A stretch of DNA of 64,000 nt from Istiophorus platypterus. Its lineage: Eukaryota > Chordata > Actinopteri > Istiophoriformes > Istiophoridae. Made by a program: the position numbers and the translations under genes. Below the pieces are notes generated by a model. That model was not told the DNA's origin. It was given only the letters and a program-made list of their open reading frames with translations, and did not search any database. This document shows, one piece after another, positions 36,840-51,100 of the stretch; the stretch's first letter is position 1, and every line of letters starts with the position of its first letter. The DNA lies in NCBI GenBank assembly GCA_016859345.1, contig CM029121.1:1165829-1229828 (forward strand). Reading direction: 5' to 3'.

Positions 36840-36975
36840 GTACATTTTGCATTTGTAATTACTTGCTTTTAATCAAGTAAAAGTAGTCATACCACAGTGT
36901 AAAACTACACCAGTACAGGTGTCCAGTATTGAAATGTTACTTAAGTAATGGAAAGTATTCTTCCTCCACTGGTGT
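36840..36975 (+). mobile_element. Right-end fragment of the ACTTAAGTAA-type element
   Basis: The text runs 'ttaatcaagtaaaagtagtc ... aatgttacttaagtaatgga ... cttcctccactggtg'. It has the same right terminus as the copy at 34931, in the same orientation, on the other side of the tat promoter. Confidence 0.6.
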
Positions 36976-39290
36976 ATATATTATGTAACAACCCTTCCTG
37001 CCTCATTGATCTGCTCCGTAAAATGAGATTCCAGGGCTTTCCAGAATTTGGACTGCATCCAGCCTTGCAGTGATCAAAGGAACACTGCAAACACGGTACT
37101 CTCTGCTAATGTTTTGGACAGAACAAGTTAATTATTTCATATCAAAAATATGATTGAATTTTCCAGAATCTCTGGATTCTGGAGGTGTCCACATTTCATT
37201 CTCTGTCCCAATACATTTTCAGGGCACCATACAATTGTTTAAATAAACTCTATATACTGAGTCTTACCCCTCTGGATATTATCAAACTTTATCACATTAA
37301 TCTTCATGAAAAAGGGACTCAAGTCTCTTTCTCATTCACATGTATGGGTTGCAGAAATAGCATCTTGTAATACCTTGATGTTTCATGTCCTATATCAGAA
37401 CTTTGTGGATTTTATCAAACTCATCGGCAGTGGAGTATCATGACATGACTATAAGATGTAATGTCATGACTGTAGCAGCTGTAGATAATGTAAATAATCA
37501 GAACTAGAATTGCTACTAAGGACTAAGCACAGTCAACAGTGAAACCCAGTATTTCCAGTCTTTATAGTTCCCTAAACTGACTGTCTCTTGGTTTCAGAAT
37601 GTCAAACTGTGTAAGAATTGTGTAAGAAACTGCTAAATGCCAAATTCATATCCAAACATATAGGAGGTGACATATTACCAGGAAGTTGGGTTGTCTAATC
37701 CCGTCATAAGAAACAAGGAAATGCGCTCTTTGGTCCCTCCTGTATATTTGGAAATAATGTCTTCCACCTTGCAACCTGATTATATACCAGCAGGCTGTTC
37801 TCATTGGTTATTGTTAGACTGATGATGACAATTTCACATCCAGTCTGTTCGGTCAGAGAAAGGGGGAAGATGTAGTGGTGGCAAGAATAGAGGATGAGTC
37901 ATTAGAGGGCATGGAACAGAGGGAGGACAGGCTAGAGCAACAGCACCAGAAGCTAAGCTTGAAGAAAGAGTGGTAGAGAGTATGTCGGGTTTATAGGCTA
38001 CTCAAAGTTCCTACTTCTTCATCCTCTCTTGTTATACTGAGAGAAGACTGGAGACTACAGTGACTCACTATCACGTCTTGAGGTACAAAGTGGTATTATG
38101 CGATATCTGTAGTGTTAAGCACCATCTAATCAGTTTTGCATCATTTGGCTCAACCTGCAGCTTAATCTTCTGGTGCTGGATGTCTCTCCAGACCTCTAGT
38201 CTCCTCTCTAGCCTCTAGAGCGGTTCCATCAACAGAGCCATCATCATAGTCATCCTCCAGTATGACTCCGTCTGTCTGGTTGCCCTCCTACTCTGCCACC
38301 CCTTTGATGTTGGTGTTCAGTGAGATCCTGTCTTCATAACTAACTATTCCCACTATGACAATTTAAAATGTCTGCTGTGAAACAACTATAAGAACTAAAA
38401 TAACACATTTGACAATATTAGACTTTGTCCCTATGTAATGGAGGTAAACATGTATGCTGAAATATGACGATAAAAAAAACAAGTCAAACTATGTCCCGAA
38501 TCTGAACAAAATCTTTGGTGTACAGTATGATTAACTCTAAGTCTTTAGCCCCTTGTCTCTATGGTGTTCCCTGCCCAAACAAAAAGTTTCTTATTCATGC
38601 TGGGTATGACATACTAAGGCTATTACAGGAGTCAACAAAACATGTTGTGATTGAATTGTCTCAGTGTTTGCCAGATGTGAGCTTCCAGTGTCCAGTCACG
38701 TTGTATTAAATCAATATGTGAGACAGACAAACAGTCATTTAGACAAAACACACTGCTGATGGTGTTGTTATGCCACAGATACCACTTGGGTCCCTCTTCA
38801 AATGTATCCTATTTCCTGTGGTTATGTTCAGTGAACTGAAGTGGGCAGCCTGACTGGCTAGTAATGAGGGAAAAAAAGGTATAACTTAAACATCTGTTAT
38901 GATTGATGGTCAGTCACGCTCTTTTTCTCCAAATCGTAGGGTTCCTGTGCTCAGTGCATTGGTTCATTTAACAGTCCTTTTGTGTAGAATGATTTCAGTG
39001 AAGGCCAACACAAAAAATATTTTTTTTTTTTTTTTTTTATCATAGCACAAGTTACAACAAATATTACATCAGATATTGCAACACAGAAATGTTTTCTGGA
39101 GGATGAATTCATTGCTGTTTTTCTTTTTAATAGGTTTTAATAATATAATTTAAAAAAAACACGATAACACCAGATTACACCAGCCTTATTCTTTATAACT
39201 GATTGATTTTTGTGACCAGGGATATACACTGATCAGCCTCAGTTACAACTTGCTTTGTTGTTTTTTGTTATTTAAGTGATATTCAGACAA

Positions 39291-39590
39291 GATGGTGATT
39301 CAAGGAAAAAAAAGTAAGAAGATCACCAAATTTTTCACAATTCATCCTTGGGGGTGGGTGGGGGGGGTACCAAAAGTACCAAATTTCAGGACAATTCATC
39401 CAGTAGTTGTGCATGCATTTTATTCTGAACCAAAAATATCAACCTGCCATTGGTGCCAGAAGAAAAGTCAGGAGATCACCAAAATCATTAAGATTAATAA
39501 ACTTGGAACCATGAATGGTTCGACCAAATTTAATTCAAGTTTGAAGTGTTGACCCAATTTTCACTGCCATCCGTAGGACACAAATGTGCT
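39291..39590. repeat. Dispersed repeat segment
   Basis: Includes 'caggagatcaccaaaatcat', 'ggaaccatgaatggttcgac' and 'aatttcaggacaattcatcc'. These phrases are typical of a fish repeat I recognise only by wording. Two internally similar blocks ('agatcaccaaa...attcatcc') occur within it. Confidence 0.45.
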
Positions 39591-40052
39591 TACCTTACTG
39601 GAAATTACCACAGTGGATTAAAATTAATTTACAGATCAAAGCCCCTTTGTGTAGTATTTGATCATTTCAAACTCTGAAACTCAGGCATCCCTTAGCGGTA
39701 ACACCAAACAAGTCACTTTTGCAGAGAGCACTGCTCACTGCTACCCGCTACTCCCCATGGGCCCAAACTTAGCAATGGACTGGAAGAACAACACGTCATT
39801 CCCTTTTTGACAAAGGCAAACATAATCAGAATATTTTAAATGATATACAGGCTTTAAAAGCAAAAAAGAAAAAAATGTAGTCTTACATAACAGATTGGAT
39901 CTGTGATCTGTGACTTATTAGTCTTATTAACATTATTGGTAGTCTATCAGTAGTCCTTTTATTGTCGTCTTCTTCTGTTCTTCCTCCTCTTCTTCTTATT
40001 ATCATTTTTATACATCTTTATGTGGAACCTGCATTGTGCTATGTTCGCTTTC

Positions 40053-40057
<5 letters not shown>

Positions 40058-40091
<34 letters not shown>

Positions 40092-40320
40092 GTGGAGGCA
40101 GATGGCCGCCCACCACGAGCCAGGTTCTGTTCAAGACATTTTGTACCTTTTAAGAAGTTTTTAGTTGTTGTTGTCATCAACTGGTTCCTTATGGGGGAAA
40201 TGTTGGGTCTCTGTTAATAATAACTATAAAGAGTCTGGTGTAGACCTGCTCTATATGAAAGTGTCCATGGATAACTTCTGTCATGATTTGGAACTATATA
40301 AATGAAATTGACTTTACTTG
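40058..40320 (+). repeat. (CT)n microsatellite plus dispersed teleost repeat copy
   Basis: A CT tract at about 40058-40087 is followed by 'ccaggttctgttcaagacat ... ctggttccttatgggggaaa ... tagacctgctctatatgaaa ... gatttggaactatataaatg'. This is the same family as the klhl36 intron-7 copies and is better preserved. Confidence 0.7.
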
Positions 40321-43300
40321 ACCTACGTCAGTCATCCATTGCTCTTAAGCTCCCTGGTGGGAGCATGCAGAATCACATGTATATGATGCAATACTATTAC
40401 GAGGAAAAAACCAGTAAACATTCACAGCTAGTACACCTGGGATTAAACAAATAAATAAATATAGGTTTTAAACAGAAAATCCACCTTAAAATCAGATATT
40501 TCATTGTTTTCTCACACATATCACATTTAAATTTTTGAATTAGCAGCACTTTCTAATGAATTCTAATAAATATGTTGGACTGTTAGGATACTGCTATTAC
40601 ATAGTTCTAAAAAATATGTGCACTCACAAGGCCAGTCACTAATAATATGTTGTTCCATTCAAGTATGATGTTGTGATTTCTATGATGTCTATACTTGGTG
40701 AAATATATATGCTATATTGTCTAAAATACTGTGAATGTCATCATATAAATTCTGATTTAGGGTTTATTTTCTTTCTATTAGGGACTTATATAAGAACTCA
40801 GTACACACATGGTTTACCCCATACTTTGTACTTTGGACACTGCCATTTAACCAGCACTGTACTGCCTTGCCAAGAGCCTTGGCCATTTTGCACAAACAAA
40901 ATAAATACTACATGAGCAGGATGACTAAATCCCAAGAAAGAAAGTTGAACAAATAGGAGCAAACAACACTCTAGTCACCCCTTAATTTTTTAGGGGCTAG
41001 ATTTAATGTTAGTTAACTACAAAACATCAAACTGAGTATAGGTGGTTTGATGGACCTTTAACACTGACTCTTACTCTACCCAAATCTTATGAATCCCAAA
41101 AACGTACAAGCCTTTGTCTCAGCTTAGGGCCAGTTTTTACATGAAGCTTCAACTGAACATGCTGTCTAAAAATTTTGTCTTGTTTTGTAAGACACATTTT
41201 TGATGACCGATAGCAGTAAGTGCCAAGCTATGTAACAAACACTTTGGATTTCCTGTGAGTACTTCATAATAAAAGTAAACTTGTGTTTTGCCATTTAAAA
41301 TGTTTTAATTTAAAGCTGCAACAGTAGGAAAAGTTTGGTTTGCATTAGCACTAACTTAATATGGCAGTTTTTTTCCAGGAATGTCACCAGAAACCCAGTT
41401 CATAATACTAAAAAAATAAATATAATGCAATACTTTCATCATCGGACTATAAGCTTAGTCACCATAGTGTTACCTTATTCATGGATAGATAGTGACTTAG
41501 CAGACATTTATTTTAATTAAAATCTTCCAGATTGCTGCTTTAAAAATTTAAGAGTAAAAAAAGTAACAGAAGCTGAAAAGCAGTGTTTTACTGCCCTCTG
41601 TTGTTGAGACTTTCAACCCCGTCTCATGTTGTCTGAAGTATTCTCTGTTGCAACTGTAACCACACCCAACGGTGAATTAAAAGTGGTATGGCATAAAACA
41701 ATATTTTGATGCTTTGTATGCTGATTGAAAAAAACAGTATACTATGACAATTAGTATATGGTAAAGACTGTATGCAATTAGTATGTGGTATGGAATTAGG
41801 GTTCTGGTTTATGCTTTCAAAACTATCTTGTAATACATGCTATCTGACCACATTGTCTGTCATGTGTTTATATTTGTTCTTAAATGCGTCACTTGAAGGC
41901 AAGTTTTTACAGACGGTCTCTTCAGGAAGGCACTCATAATGTTGAACTCAGTTCACACATGAAGGACCCACAAGTAGTTGTATAACAAATGAAAAAGACT
42001 AGGTCAAAACCTTGTAAATGGCTGTACTCCCCTTTATCTGTCTGCTTCTCTCCTACTGTGTGTGCTCACATATACAGTATTTTAATGCAACTGAATTTCT
42101 AATAATTGTCATTTACATGTTTTTCAGTTTCTGTTGTAAGACAACAAAACAAGTATAAAATATTGACTGACATGTGGCCTATTAAGACTACATGTTAACC
42201 AGCAGTCACTTCCAAGCCATTTCCAGGTTGCTGCTCTTCTAAAATCAGGATTTTATAACTGCAACTTCATTGGACAAAGTCGTAGGCAAAACCCCAGTCT
42301 GGCACTCGGGCAATTCATGTACCTCTCTTCTATGGATAGTAGTTATGGTTTGTCCAAAAATCGCTAGATTTGTTGTTATGCTCAAGGAGAAGTCACTAAT
42401 GGATGTGAAAATACTGTAAATGTAGTGACAAAGGCGCTAAATGAGTGAACATTGCCTGTAAATGCCCCCCTGATAATGCAATAGAAACTGTTTTCACTTT
42501 TCATACAATTCAGTTTTGAAACCATAGGCCAATGAGGCAACTCCACTATTTGGCCAACCAACCAGTGGTGTAACTTCAGCACTTCAGGGGTATTCTGCTG
42601 ACCAACCAAATGCTGCCAACCATTGGTCAGTCATAGACATTCACGTTTATGGTGCTGACAATGTTGCAGTCATGCCAAAAAAGAGAGCTAAAAGTTTAGA
42701 AAGTTACAGAAATGGTCAGACACACCAGGTAAGTGGCGAATATATTTTCAGATTTTCAAAACACCACTAAAGATGTGAAAAAACATTTATGTAGATAGAC
42801 AGAAAAAAAATCCCTCATTTAGACTAGGCCTCTAGAAGTAGGGAGTTCTAAACCTACATAATGTGAAGTTACAATAACTTCAAAATTACTTCAGAAACTT
42901 CAACTTCAGCCCGCAGAATCCTGTTGAAATGCCACGTTCGGTATTACATGATCAGATCAGAACGTTAAGCTTATTTCATTAAGCTAGTTTCATAAAACAT
43001 GTCTCAATGAATTTGAAAATATTAGACGCTCTTTAATTGTAGATCTCAGCTGAGTCACTGGCTAAGAAATGTCTAAGCTTAATCATTGCCTTGACAAAAT
43101 CACTTTAAAGTGTAAAGAAAAAAATTCTTTGATGACTGAATAGAGAAAAGTTTCAGGTCCAGGTGAACCTGGTCCATTATAACACTTGCATCAGTCAGAT
43201 CCTTTACTTGTTCTGTATTTAACTTAATATCGAGGATGTATCATTCAAGGACAAATTTCCTAATCAATCCTTAGGTCAAAAGCCAGTGTCCAGTGTCCTC

Positions 43301-44906
43301 ATTTAACCGCTACAACAGAGGCTGGACCTCCCTCCAAAAGCACTGTGTAAATACACATAAACAAACAGAGGGGGTACTTTTGACTTCAGTGCTGACCCTC
43401 GGTGATTTGCTGCTCACGTCTCTACCAGAATTTTAAGTCTTGCACATAAAATTGACCATCATGAGGACAGTTGGTGCTTTGTCGTGCCACTGGACAACTC
43501 CCACTGAGCTGATTGACCAACTCAGGAAGAAGGTACATAGCTGGTCAAAGACAGCAGATGTGACTCCCAGTGGGTGGTCCATTGGGAATAGGTCCATGTC
43601 AGACTAATATAGGCTGACCAGGGTACAGGCACAAATGGACTCAGGCTATTCCACCCTTGTGCCATATAAATACAAATTTTTCATATACAGGCAGTCTACT
43701 TTTCTTGTCATGGAAAAAACTAACAAACACTTATTTGACTTGATATCCTAATGTCTTTAATGCCTGGATGAATTTGGAATAATTAATTAAAATTAGATAC
43801 ACAACTAGTACAAACCTTTAACACAGCAACTTCTAGATTTCAGTGGTTATTAGGATAATTCTCTCACTTGACACACGGCAGCTAGTCTGAAATCTGTGAC
43901 TGTACTTTTATTCAGCCTGACTGACTTTTAAAAAATATATCACAAGAATCTGTTGAGAACACTCATTGGGTTATTTATTCTGATTTCTGTTGTTACAAAT
44001 TAGTCAAACATTCAAGAGACACTTGCTACAGTGTAATAAAAATAACGTCATATTCGGCAGAGTACAAACATTTACAACAACCAATTTTTGTTCAGTTGTG
44101 CAGTCATCAATCCTCAGTATCAGAAGTGGAAGCCAGAGATTATGGAAGTCAGAGTTATGTATGCCCTTCAAAACCTATTTAATGGTGGTCTTTCAGAACT
44201 GTTCACAGATTCTTAAAGTTGCATTTAGCGGGTTTTTGGCTACTTGGGGACCAACTCACTCCCGTTTGACATATTATGGCCTTGTAAAATTGGCTGCTGT
44301 TATGTGCAGAGCGAACAGATTACACTTGTTTTTATAAGAGCAGTTTCAATGAAAACAGCTCCCTGCTGTAGCTGAAATGAGGTTGATTGTTGTTGTCAGT
44401 GGTGAGACTGAATCAGAAAACAGAAAGGGGTGGGCAATAAAATTAAAACAATGAGCTGAAAGATATTAAAACACTCTGTGGAGCTTAGTGATAATAGTGA
44501 TTGTAATAATTGTATGTGGATCTAAGGGTCATTGAAAGTCATAATTACAAGTCATTTGAGCCATTGTTCATTAAAATGCTTAGTAGAGCAGCCTTAACTT
44601 ATAAAAAAATTAAAATAAAAAGTCTATTTCCTCAAACATAAATTTCACTTTGTACCACAATCTGGAGTCATATGTTAGAGTAGGTATAACATTCCCTTCA
44701 GACTTGATGTCAGCTCCTGAAATCTGACTCTAGCCAAATTAAATGCTAGACCGATATATCGGCCAAGCTGATACCAGCCAATAATAGCTTATTCCTAATA
44801 TATATTGGTATCTGTTTATAGGTTACATGAAATTGCCGTACTTTTGCCGGTAATTTAGAAACAGTATCACCATTATACGGTCTGTCCACAAGAAAGCAGT
44901 GACAAG

Positions 44907-44912
44907 TTTATT
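44907..44912 (-). promoter_or_regulatory. tinf2: Poly(A) signal of tinf2
   Basis: AATAAA on minus, about 208 bases after the tinf2 stop codon, the first canonical hexamer downstream. Confidence 0.6.
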
Positions 44913-45119
44913 TTTATAACGCAAAAGTCCACATTTAGTATGTATCTTGGTCACAACTCTTTAAAAACAATCAAATACATCCTTATATAGATTGTTTATG
45001 CAAAGAAAGTGTACTCTTGGGCAACATATTGTTATATGATTTTTCAAACTTCCAAATATCAATATCAGTGTTTGTCTCAAAACTTCCACTATCACTATTG
45101 TCCATATGTTTAAAAATTC

Positions 45120-48100
45120 TCAAATATTATTCTGGCTTCTTGCAGTCTCATACTTTAGGAGTAGTCTTTTCTTTTTGATGCGAGGTTTGTAGTCAGGGTC
45201 CAAATCAAGCAATCCCTCGCTGTCATTGCTTGAAGAATCGCTGGAGTAAAGAGTGTTCGGATCAAAAATAGAATATGAATTTTCTTCCAAATTTTTCTTC
45301 CTTTCCTCACCACTGCTGCTTTTTAACACAGGCTCTACATATCTAGCTGAGGATCTCCCCTTGGTCACTCTGTAACACTCCTCAACACTTAACCTGGTAA
45401 GACTCACATAGGGCTGTATCCTAGTAGAATGAAGCAGCACAGCCTGACTTGGCAGTGACAACCTCAGCTTGGCTCTGCGGACTCTGCAGGTCTCAGACCT
45501 GACAGCTAGACAATCAGAGTTGGAGTTAGAGGAGAGGACAGTGGAGCATAGTAGGGTGTTTGATCGAGAAGGGCCGGTGTTGTGTGTCTGAGGATGATAT
45601 TTGATAGAGTTCTGAGGGACAACTTGTTCAGATGTTTTGGCAGATGCACGGATTTGTTTAGCAGTACAGACTGAGGAAAAAGTCCCTGATTGAGAGGCAG
45701 ACGTAGATGCATTATGTGTAGAGGGCCAAGAGACACTTAAGTCAGGCAAGGGCAGATAACTCATCTGAAAGGTAGTTGGGGCCTTCTCGGACTGCTCAGG
45801 TAAAGGGTTTGGACCGAATCCATCCAGAGACCGTGAATGTCTGTTGGCAGTGAAAGTGTGTCTGTGCTTTCTTGAAAGTCTGGAAGAAGACTGTAGTGGT
45901 TGTGTTTGACAGCTGGTAAAGGCAGCTGCATCATGAGCTATAGGACCGGTTTGCAATTTGTACATTGTGTTTTGGGGATCTGTCCTGGCCACACTTTCTA
46001 ATTGATCTAGTGTAGAGTTTTTGTTCCTTGAGATGTGGCAGTGAGGATTGGTTAATAACTGAGGACTGGATGCTGAAGGTGCCTGCTTGTTACTAGACAT
46101 AATGAAGTGGTTTGAAGATACTTGATGGGGTTTAAATATAGGGTAGCTGCTTCTGCAAGAGGCAATGTCTACCAGTCGGACCACCGGGAACAAAAGAGGG
46201 GGCAGAAGAGTGCCTCTGGAAGGGGGCTGGGGTAAAGACTCCATTTCAGAGGTAGAGCTTGCTGACACAGAGCTCTGCTTCCCTTTACAGTTTGCTTGTT
46301 CAGATATTTGGGCTGCTGTCTGAGGAGGGGTAGCTGTCTGTGAAGGTGGATCTTGTTGGTCAGAAGGACATGGGATGAGGTCAGAGGGGGTGAGGTCCTC
46401 TGATGAAGAGGTTGATGATGAGGATGACTGGAAAAGTGGGGGAGACAGAGAAACATTGGCCTGAAGCAGCAGCTCTTCTGAACACTCGTCAGGACAGTCC
46501 TGAAGGATGCTCTTCACCCATCTCTGGTGTCTGGAGCAGAACTGAGGAGAGAAGGCCTCCTGAACACATTCCCTGCATCTCTGACTGGTTTCCTGCTTTT
46601 CTTTGTTACTGCTCTCTTCCCCAACCTTCTTGATTGTCTCACCAGCCTCATTTGTTTGTTGATGTCTCCTAACATGTGATGTGGGATTCTCCCACAAAAG
46701 GGGGCTATCTTGGGACACCTCTTGGGAGACCGTTGGGAAGCTGCCATTAGGAACAGACTGTGAGAGTTGTGAGCTTTTTACTTCATTCTCTTCCTGCTCT
46801 GGTGACAGACAAACCGTGGCTGGACAACAGGAAGCAACACCTAAAAGAATGGAAAAGCAGTGCATGTTGATTAACAAATGTGCAACTACCATCAGAATAA
46901 GAAATGCATTATGTGCTAAACATGAACGCAATCTTTTGTAGCCATTGTGTAACATAGGATGCATATAGTACAAGCACATTCTGTACCATTTTAAAGGAGT
47001 ACTCCACCAATTTGATAAATCAAACTCAGTTTACAGATCTTGGACAGTACTGCCTTGTAAGTAAAAAAAAAAAAAGAAGAAAAAAAAGAAGAAGGTGTCT
47101 GTTAAAATTGCCGGTGGAATAAAAATGACAATGTATCTGATCCTACTTTATATCTTAATCTTTTTTTAACTGTCAAAGAGTCAAAAATGTTATAAGAGTG
47201 CATTGCTAAATTGATGGAGTTCCCTTTTAATGTTATATTGGAAATAATATAACAACAAGCTGCATATCACTTATCTAAAATCTTTGTTATTGCTTTATTC
47301 AGATATGACAAAATAGTTATGAAAGGAGTCACAGTGATCACATATTATCGACATGTGATGTGTGGCAGGGTGCGGTCTCACCTGCCAGACAACAGCTATA
47401 AGGTGAAAAATAATTATATTAAAGAGTGATCTCAGGTTCCTCGTCAGCTGCATTAGCTTTGCTCCAGACATCTGATCCAAATGGGCCTAGTGTTTCTCCG
47501 ATTTCAGTCTTCTTACCAAGTTAGAGAAACAACTGTCTATCAGAGCTGGGATTATGAGTAGGGACAGGGTCTTTGTACGTGATCTAGCAGAATTAACATC
47601 CATTATTATATCCTGGTACTGTATTTCTTTCCACAATTTAAAAAATAAATAAATAAATAACTGCTTCTTACAAGGTCAACCAAGTAAGCTGAAAATAAGG
47701 GTGGACAGGATGGATACGTCACCTCACCAGTGATGCCTGCATCTTATTTTTGTCAGTGCATTATTTAATTACTATTGTGAGCGCAAGTAATGTTCCAACA
47801 CACTCCCTACACGGTATCCTAAAATATATTTTCTCATCAGTGTCACCAAATTTATGAGAGAACTCTGCTGTTACATTTATAAAGTCCAGCAGTGCAAAAG
47901 TATAAAATAACAAGATGTGATGGTGGTACTCTAGTTTGATTTCTATCCGCTCACATCTTATGTCAAGCATTTTGCTGAACATTAGTAATTTCTGGTGTGC
48001 ACCTGATATGAGAGAATTAATTGAATACACAGAGGATGTGTAGTGGAAAACAGGGGATGAAATACTTATGCACACATTACATATTGTTTCATAGAATTAC

Positions 48101-51100
48101 CTTCACTGAGTCAGTTATTTTTCTACATAAATTTTACCGTACTCGTACATGTATGCAATACTACAAGGGAATTAAATTGCTATGGGGTACATAGTAAAAA
48201 AACAAACCAAACCAAAACAAAATCATATAAATAGTGAAGGTACAAGTTTCAGCAAAGAGATATTTTCTTGTTCTCCATACATACAGGTATTTTTTTGTGT
48301 GTGTTTGTGTGTATGAGTAAGTGAGTGAGTGTGTGAGTGTGTGAGTGAGTGAGTGTGTGAGAGTGTGTGAGTGTGTGAGTGTGTGAGTGTGTGAGTGTGT
48401 GAGTGTGTGAGTGTGTGAGTGTGTGACTGAGATAGTGTGTGACTGAGATAGTGTGTGACTGAGTGTGTTAGGAGGTGTTCCTACCACAGTGCAGCAGTTT
48501 CCTTTGAGTTGTTGCTATGGTCATAGAGTCAGAGGTAATTACTTCCAACAGCAGCTTCTTCTCTTCAGTAACAGGACTGTCTTTCTTCAATATCTAGTGC
48601 ACACATTCATATATGGCATAAATGAAGTCAATGAAAAATTCCTATCATGCTCAGAGGTATTTCAAGGGCTTGGTTGGAAAAAATAACATTTGGACCCACT
48701 TCAAGAAAAAAAGTGAGCGTGTAGTATCATCGTTAAAGCAACACTACAAAATCACTGAGTCAAACCTGAAAGCCTTTGCTGGTAGGGCACCACATCTTTG
48801 GGACAATCTGCCCAACGCACTCTTCTTTTAAATCACTTCTAAAAACACATTTCTTTCAAACTGATTTTGGATAAGCTCTTTTAAATATTTCATAAAGTTT
48901 TGAATTTCCTATTTGTGTTTTTATTTATATTATTTTTCTTCTGAAGATCCATTTCTATACCGTGTTTCCTCAGTTCTGAGGAATCTGTCCGCATTTGTTT
49001 TGCTTTATTGTTTTATCCTTCTGAAGCACTTTGTTATCTCTGGTTTTGATCAGTACTAAATAGACTTTATTATTATTTTTATCATCATCATCATTGTTGT
49101 GTTGTTATTATTATTATAAACTATGTGTTTGGCAAGAAACATTACATGTAAGCATTAGTCTATTTATATACAAGAAAACTCCCCACAGTACATCTGTCCT
49201 CTTTATTGTGCACTTTGTCCAGATGAGGACATTATATTTCTAGTACTTGCAGTATTTCTGTGAGACAAATGCAGAATACGAGATACGAGATAAACCTAAA
49301 CAATGCAAACTGTTCATTTGTACAAAATGTTACATTGTAGGTGTGTTTAATCTCACACCATCAGAGACAGTAGAGCTTTTTAAAATATCATTGTATAACT
49401 CATCTACCAATATCATGTTTGGGCAACTTTATTCCAAATGGAACACCAAACTACAAGCACAGAATAAAGCTAACACAACTATAAAACACATACCTTATCA
49501 ATGAAAGTATCTACTGGTAGCACAGTCTCCAGCTCGTGTAGATATTGCAGCAGCCTGTCCTCTACTTTCTGGGCATAATGTTCACCATACTGCTTCTCCA
49601 TCTGTTTCTGAGAGACAGACACCATGGATTATCTCATTTAGATATAGACATCCCTTAAATCAGACTGTATTTTTTATAATCTCATAGTCTAGACAATTTG
49701 GGTTTAGTTATACATTCCAAAATGCTAGAACATAAATGTATCAAGGTTCAATGTCATTAAAAATCATAGCCTGAGTTACACACAATTTTGTGTAAGATTT
49801 AAATTAAAAGTCCGATGAGAAATGAAAATGTGCTGGTAGGGTTTTCCATAAAACGACTTTTTAGTCCTCCCTTTGCTCTCTATTTGACTGTTTACTGTTT
49901 GAACTTGAATATAATACCTTAAATACTAGTTTCTGGGAAACTGTTCCTGCCGAATTTCACTCCAGCACCCTATATAAGACTCTTATATAACTGAGATGCA
50001 TTTTTCCCCAGAGGGTTTAGAATTTATTAGATCTGGTTTGCTACAAGAAGAAACTTCAGTGCAAACCTTTAATTACTAATAATTTTTGCATTTTGCACGT
50101 ACATGAACAGCTCTAATGTAGAGTATAGATAACAATTTATCTTCAAATGTAGATCTGTAACGCACCCTGCTGGATGGAAAACTCATTATGGTCGAAGAGA
50201 AAGACTGTGCAATGGACAGCACACTGTGAGACTACATGCATGTAATAACGTCAGACAACACTGACCCATCATTCTCTTTTTCTGCCAGTACGTAACCTGA
50301 TACAGCAGGATAAGCACTGTAAATATGTTTGCAAACAAATAATATTAGTTATTTAGACATATTCAGGTTTTATCAAAGTTTTAAGAAACTTTGAGAGCTG
50401 CTGTAGTTTATCTGGCTATTTAGGTGGCAGATTAAAAAATATTCAGTGTAATAACAGAATGTGTGAGTTGTGTGATTTGGGAAAAGAGGAAAGTGAGTTC
50501 TATTTGGTGGTACGTGGTGTGGAGGACACCAGCCCGACCCGGCTGAACACTATGGCCAAACATCTGGACTCAGCAGACCCCCATAAGAGGATTTTTTTTT
50601 TTTGACTTCTCATCCCTTTATACACTATAAACATAAAACATTACTCAACAGACATTTAGAGCTACAACGCAATCAAAAACTGTTTTTATGGATTATGAAC
50701 CTCCTAGTAGTTCATAGTTCAGTTAGTAGTTCTCACTGGCATGTCATCTCTCACACTTGGCAGATACAGACATTCACAACTACAAACTTGTCTTTTTTTT
50801 TCCCCATGATGTTTTTACTATTTTACAGTTTCTACCTTAACATAATCCTCACGCTTGTCTTTGTCCATAGCAAGATCTTGTGCCAGAGCCTTAAAGTCAA
50901 GATTGTTCTTCCTCATGAGGAACATCTCATGTTGGTTCTGTGCAATAAAAAAAGGACACGAAACGGAGAATTTAGATTCATTGGTGAATCTATTAATTTT
51001 GGTTAGATCTTAATATACACTTGGCAATAGTTAGGCATGGCAAGGTAACATTATACTTAATTGGACATTGCTGTAAATTACATGCTTGCTTGATTAGCAG

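Larger units (their letters stand above)
36485..44880. other. Gene-poor, repeat-containing gap between tat and tinf2
   Basis: About 8.4 kb without a supportable gene. Recognisable contents: an ACTTAAGTAA-type fragment at 36840-36975, a dispersed repeat at 39291-39590, a CT microsatellite and another repeat copy at 40058-40320. One isolated ATG-plus-donor at 42673 is treated as a finding. Remaining open frames (38515, 40673, 43990) show no similarity I recognise. Confidence 0.55.

Noticed and set aside
43990..44337. 115-codon plus-strand open frame
   Set aside because: No recognisable domain, composition like the flanking AT-rich DNA, and no splice or promoter context.
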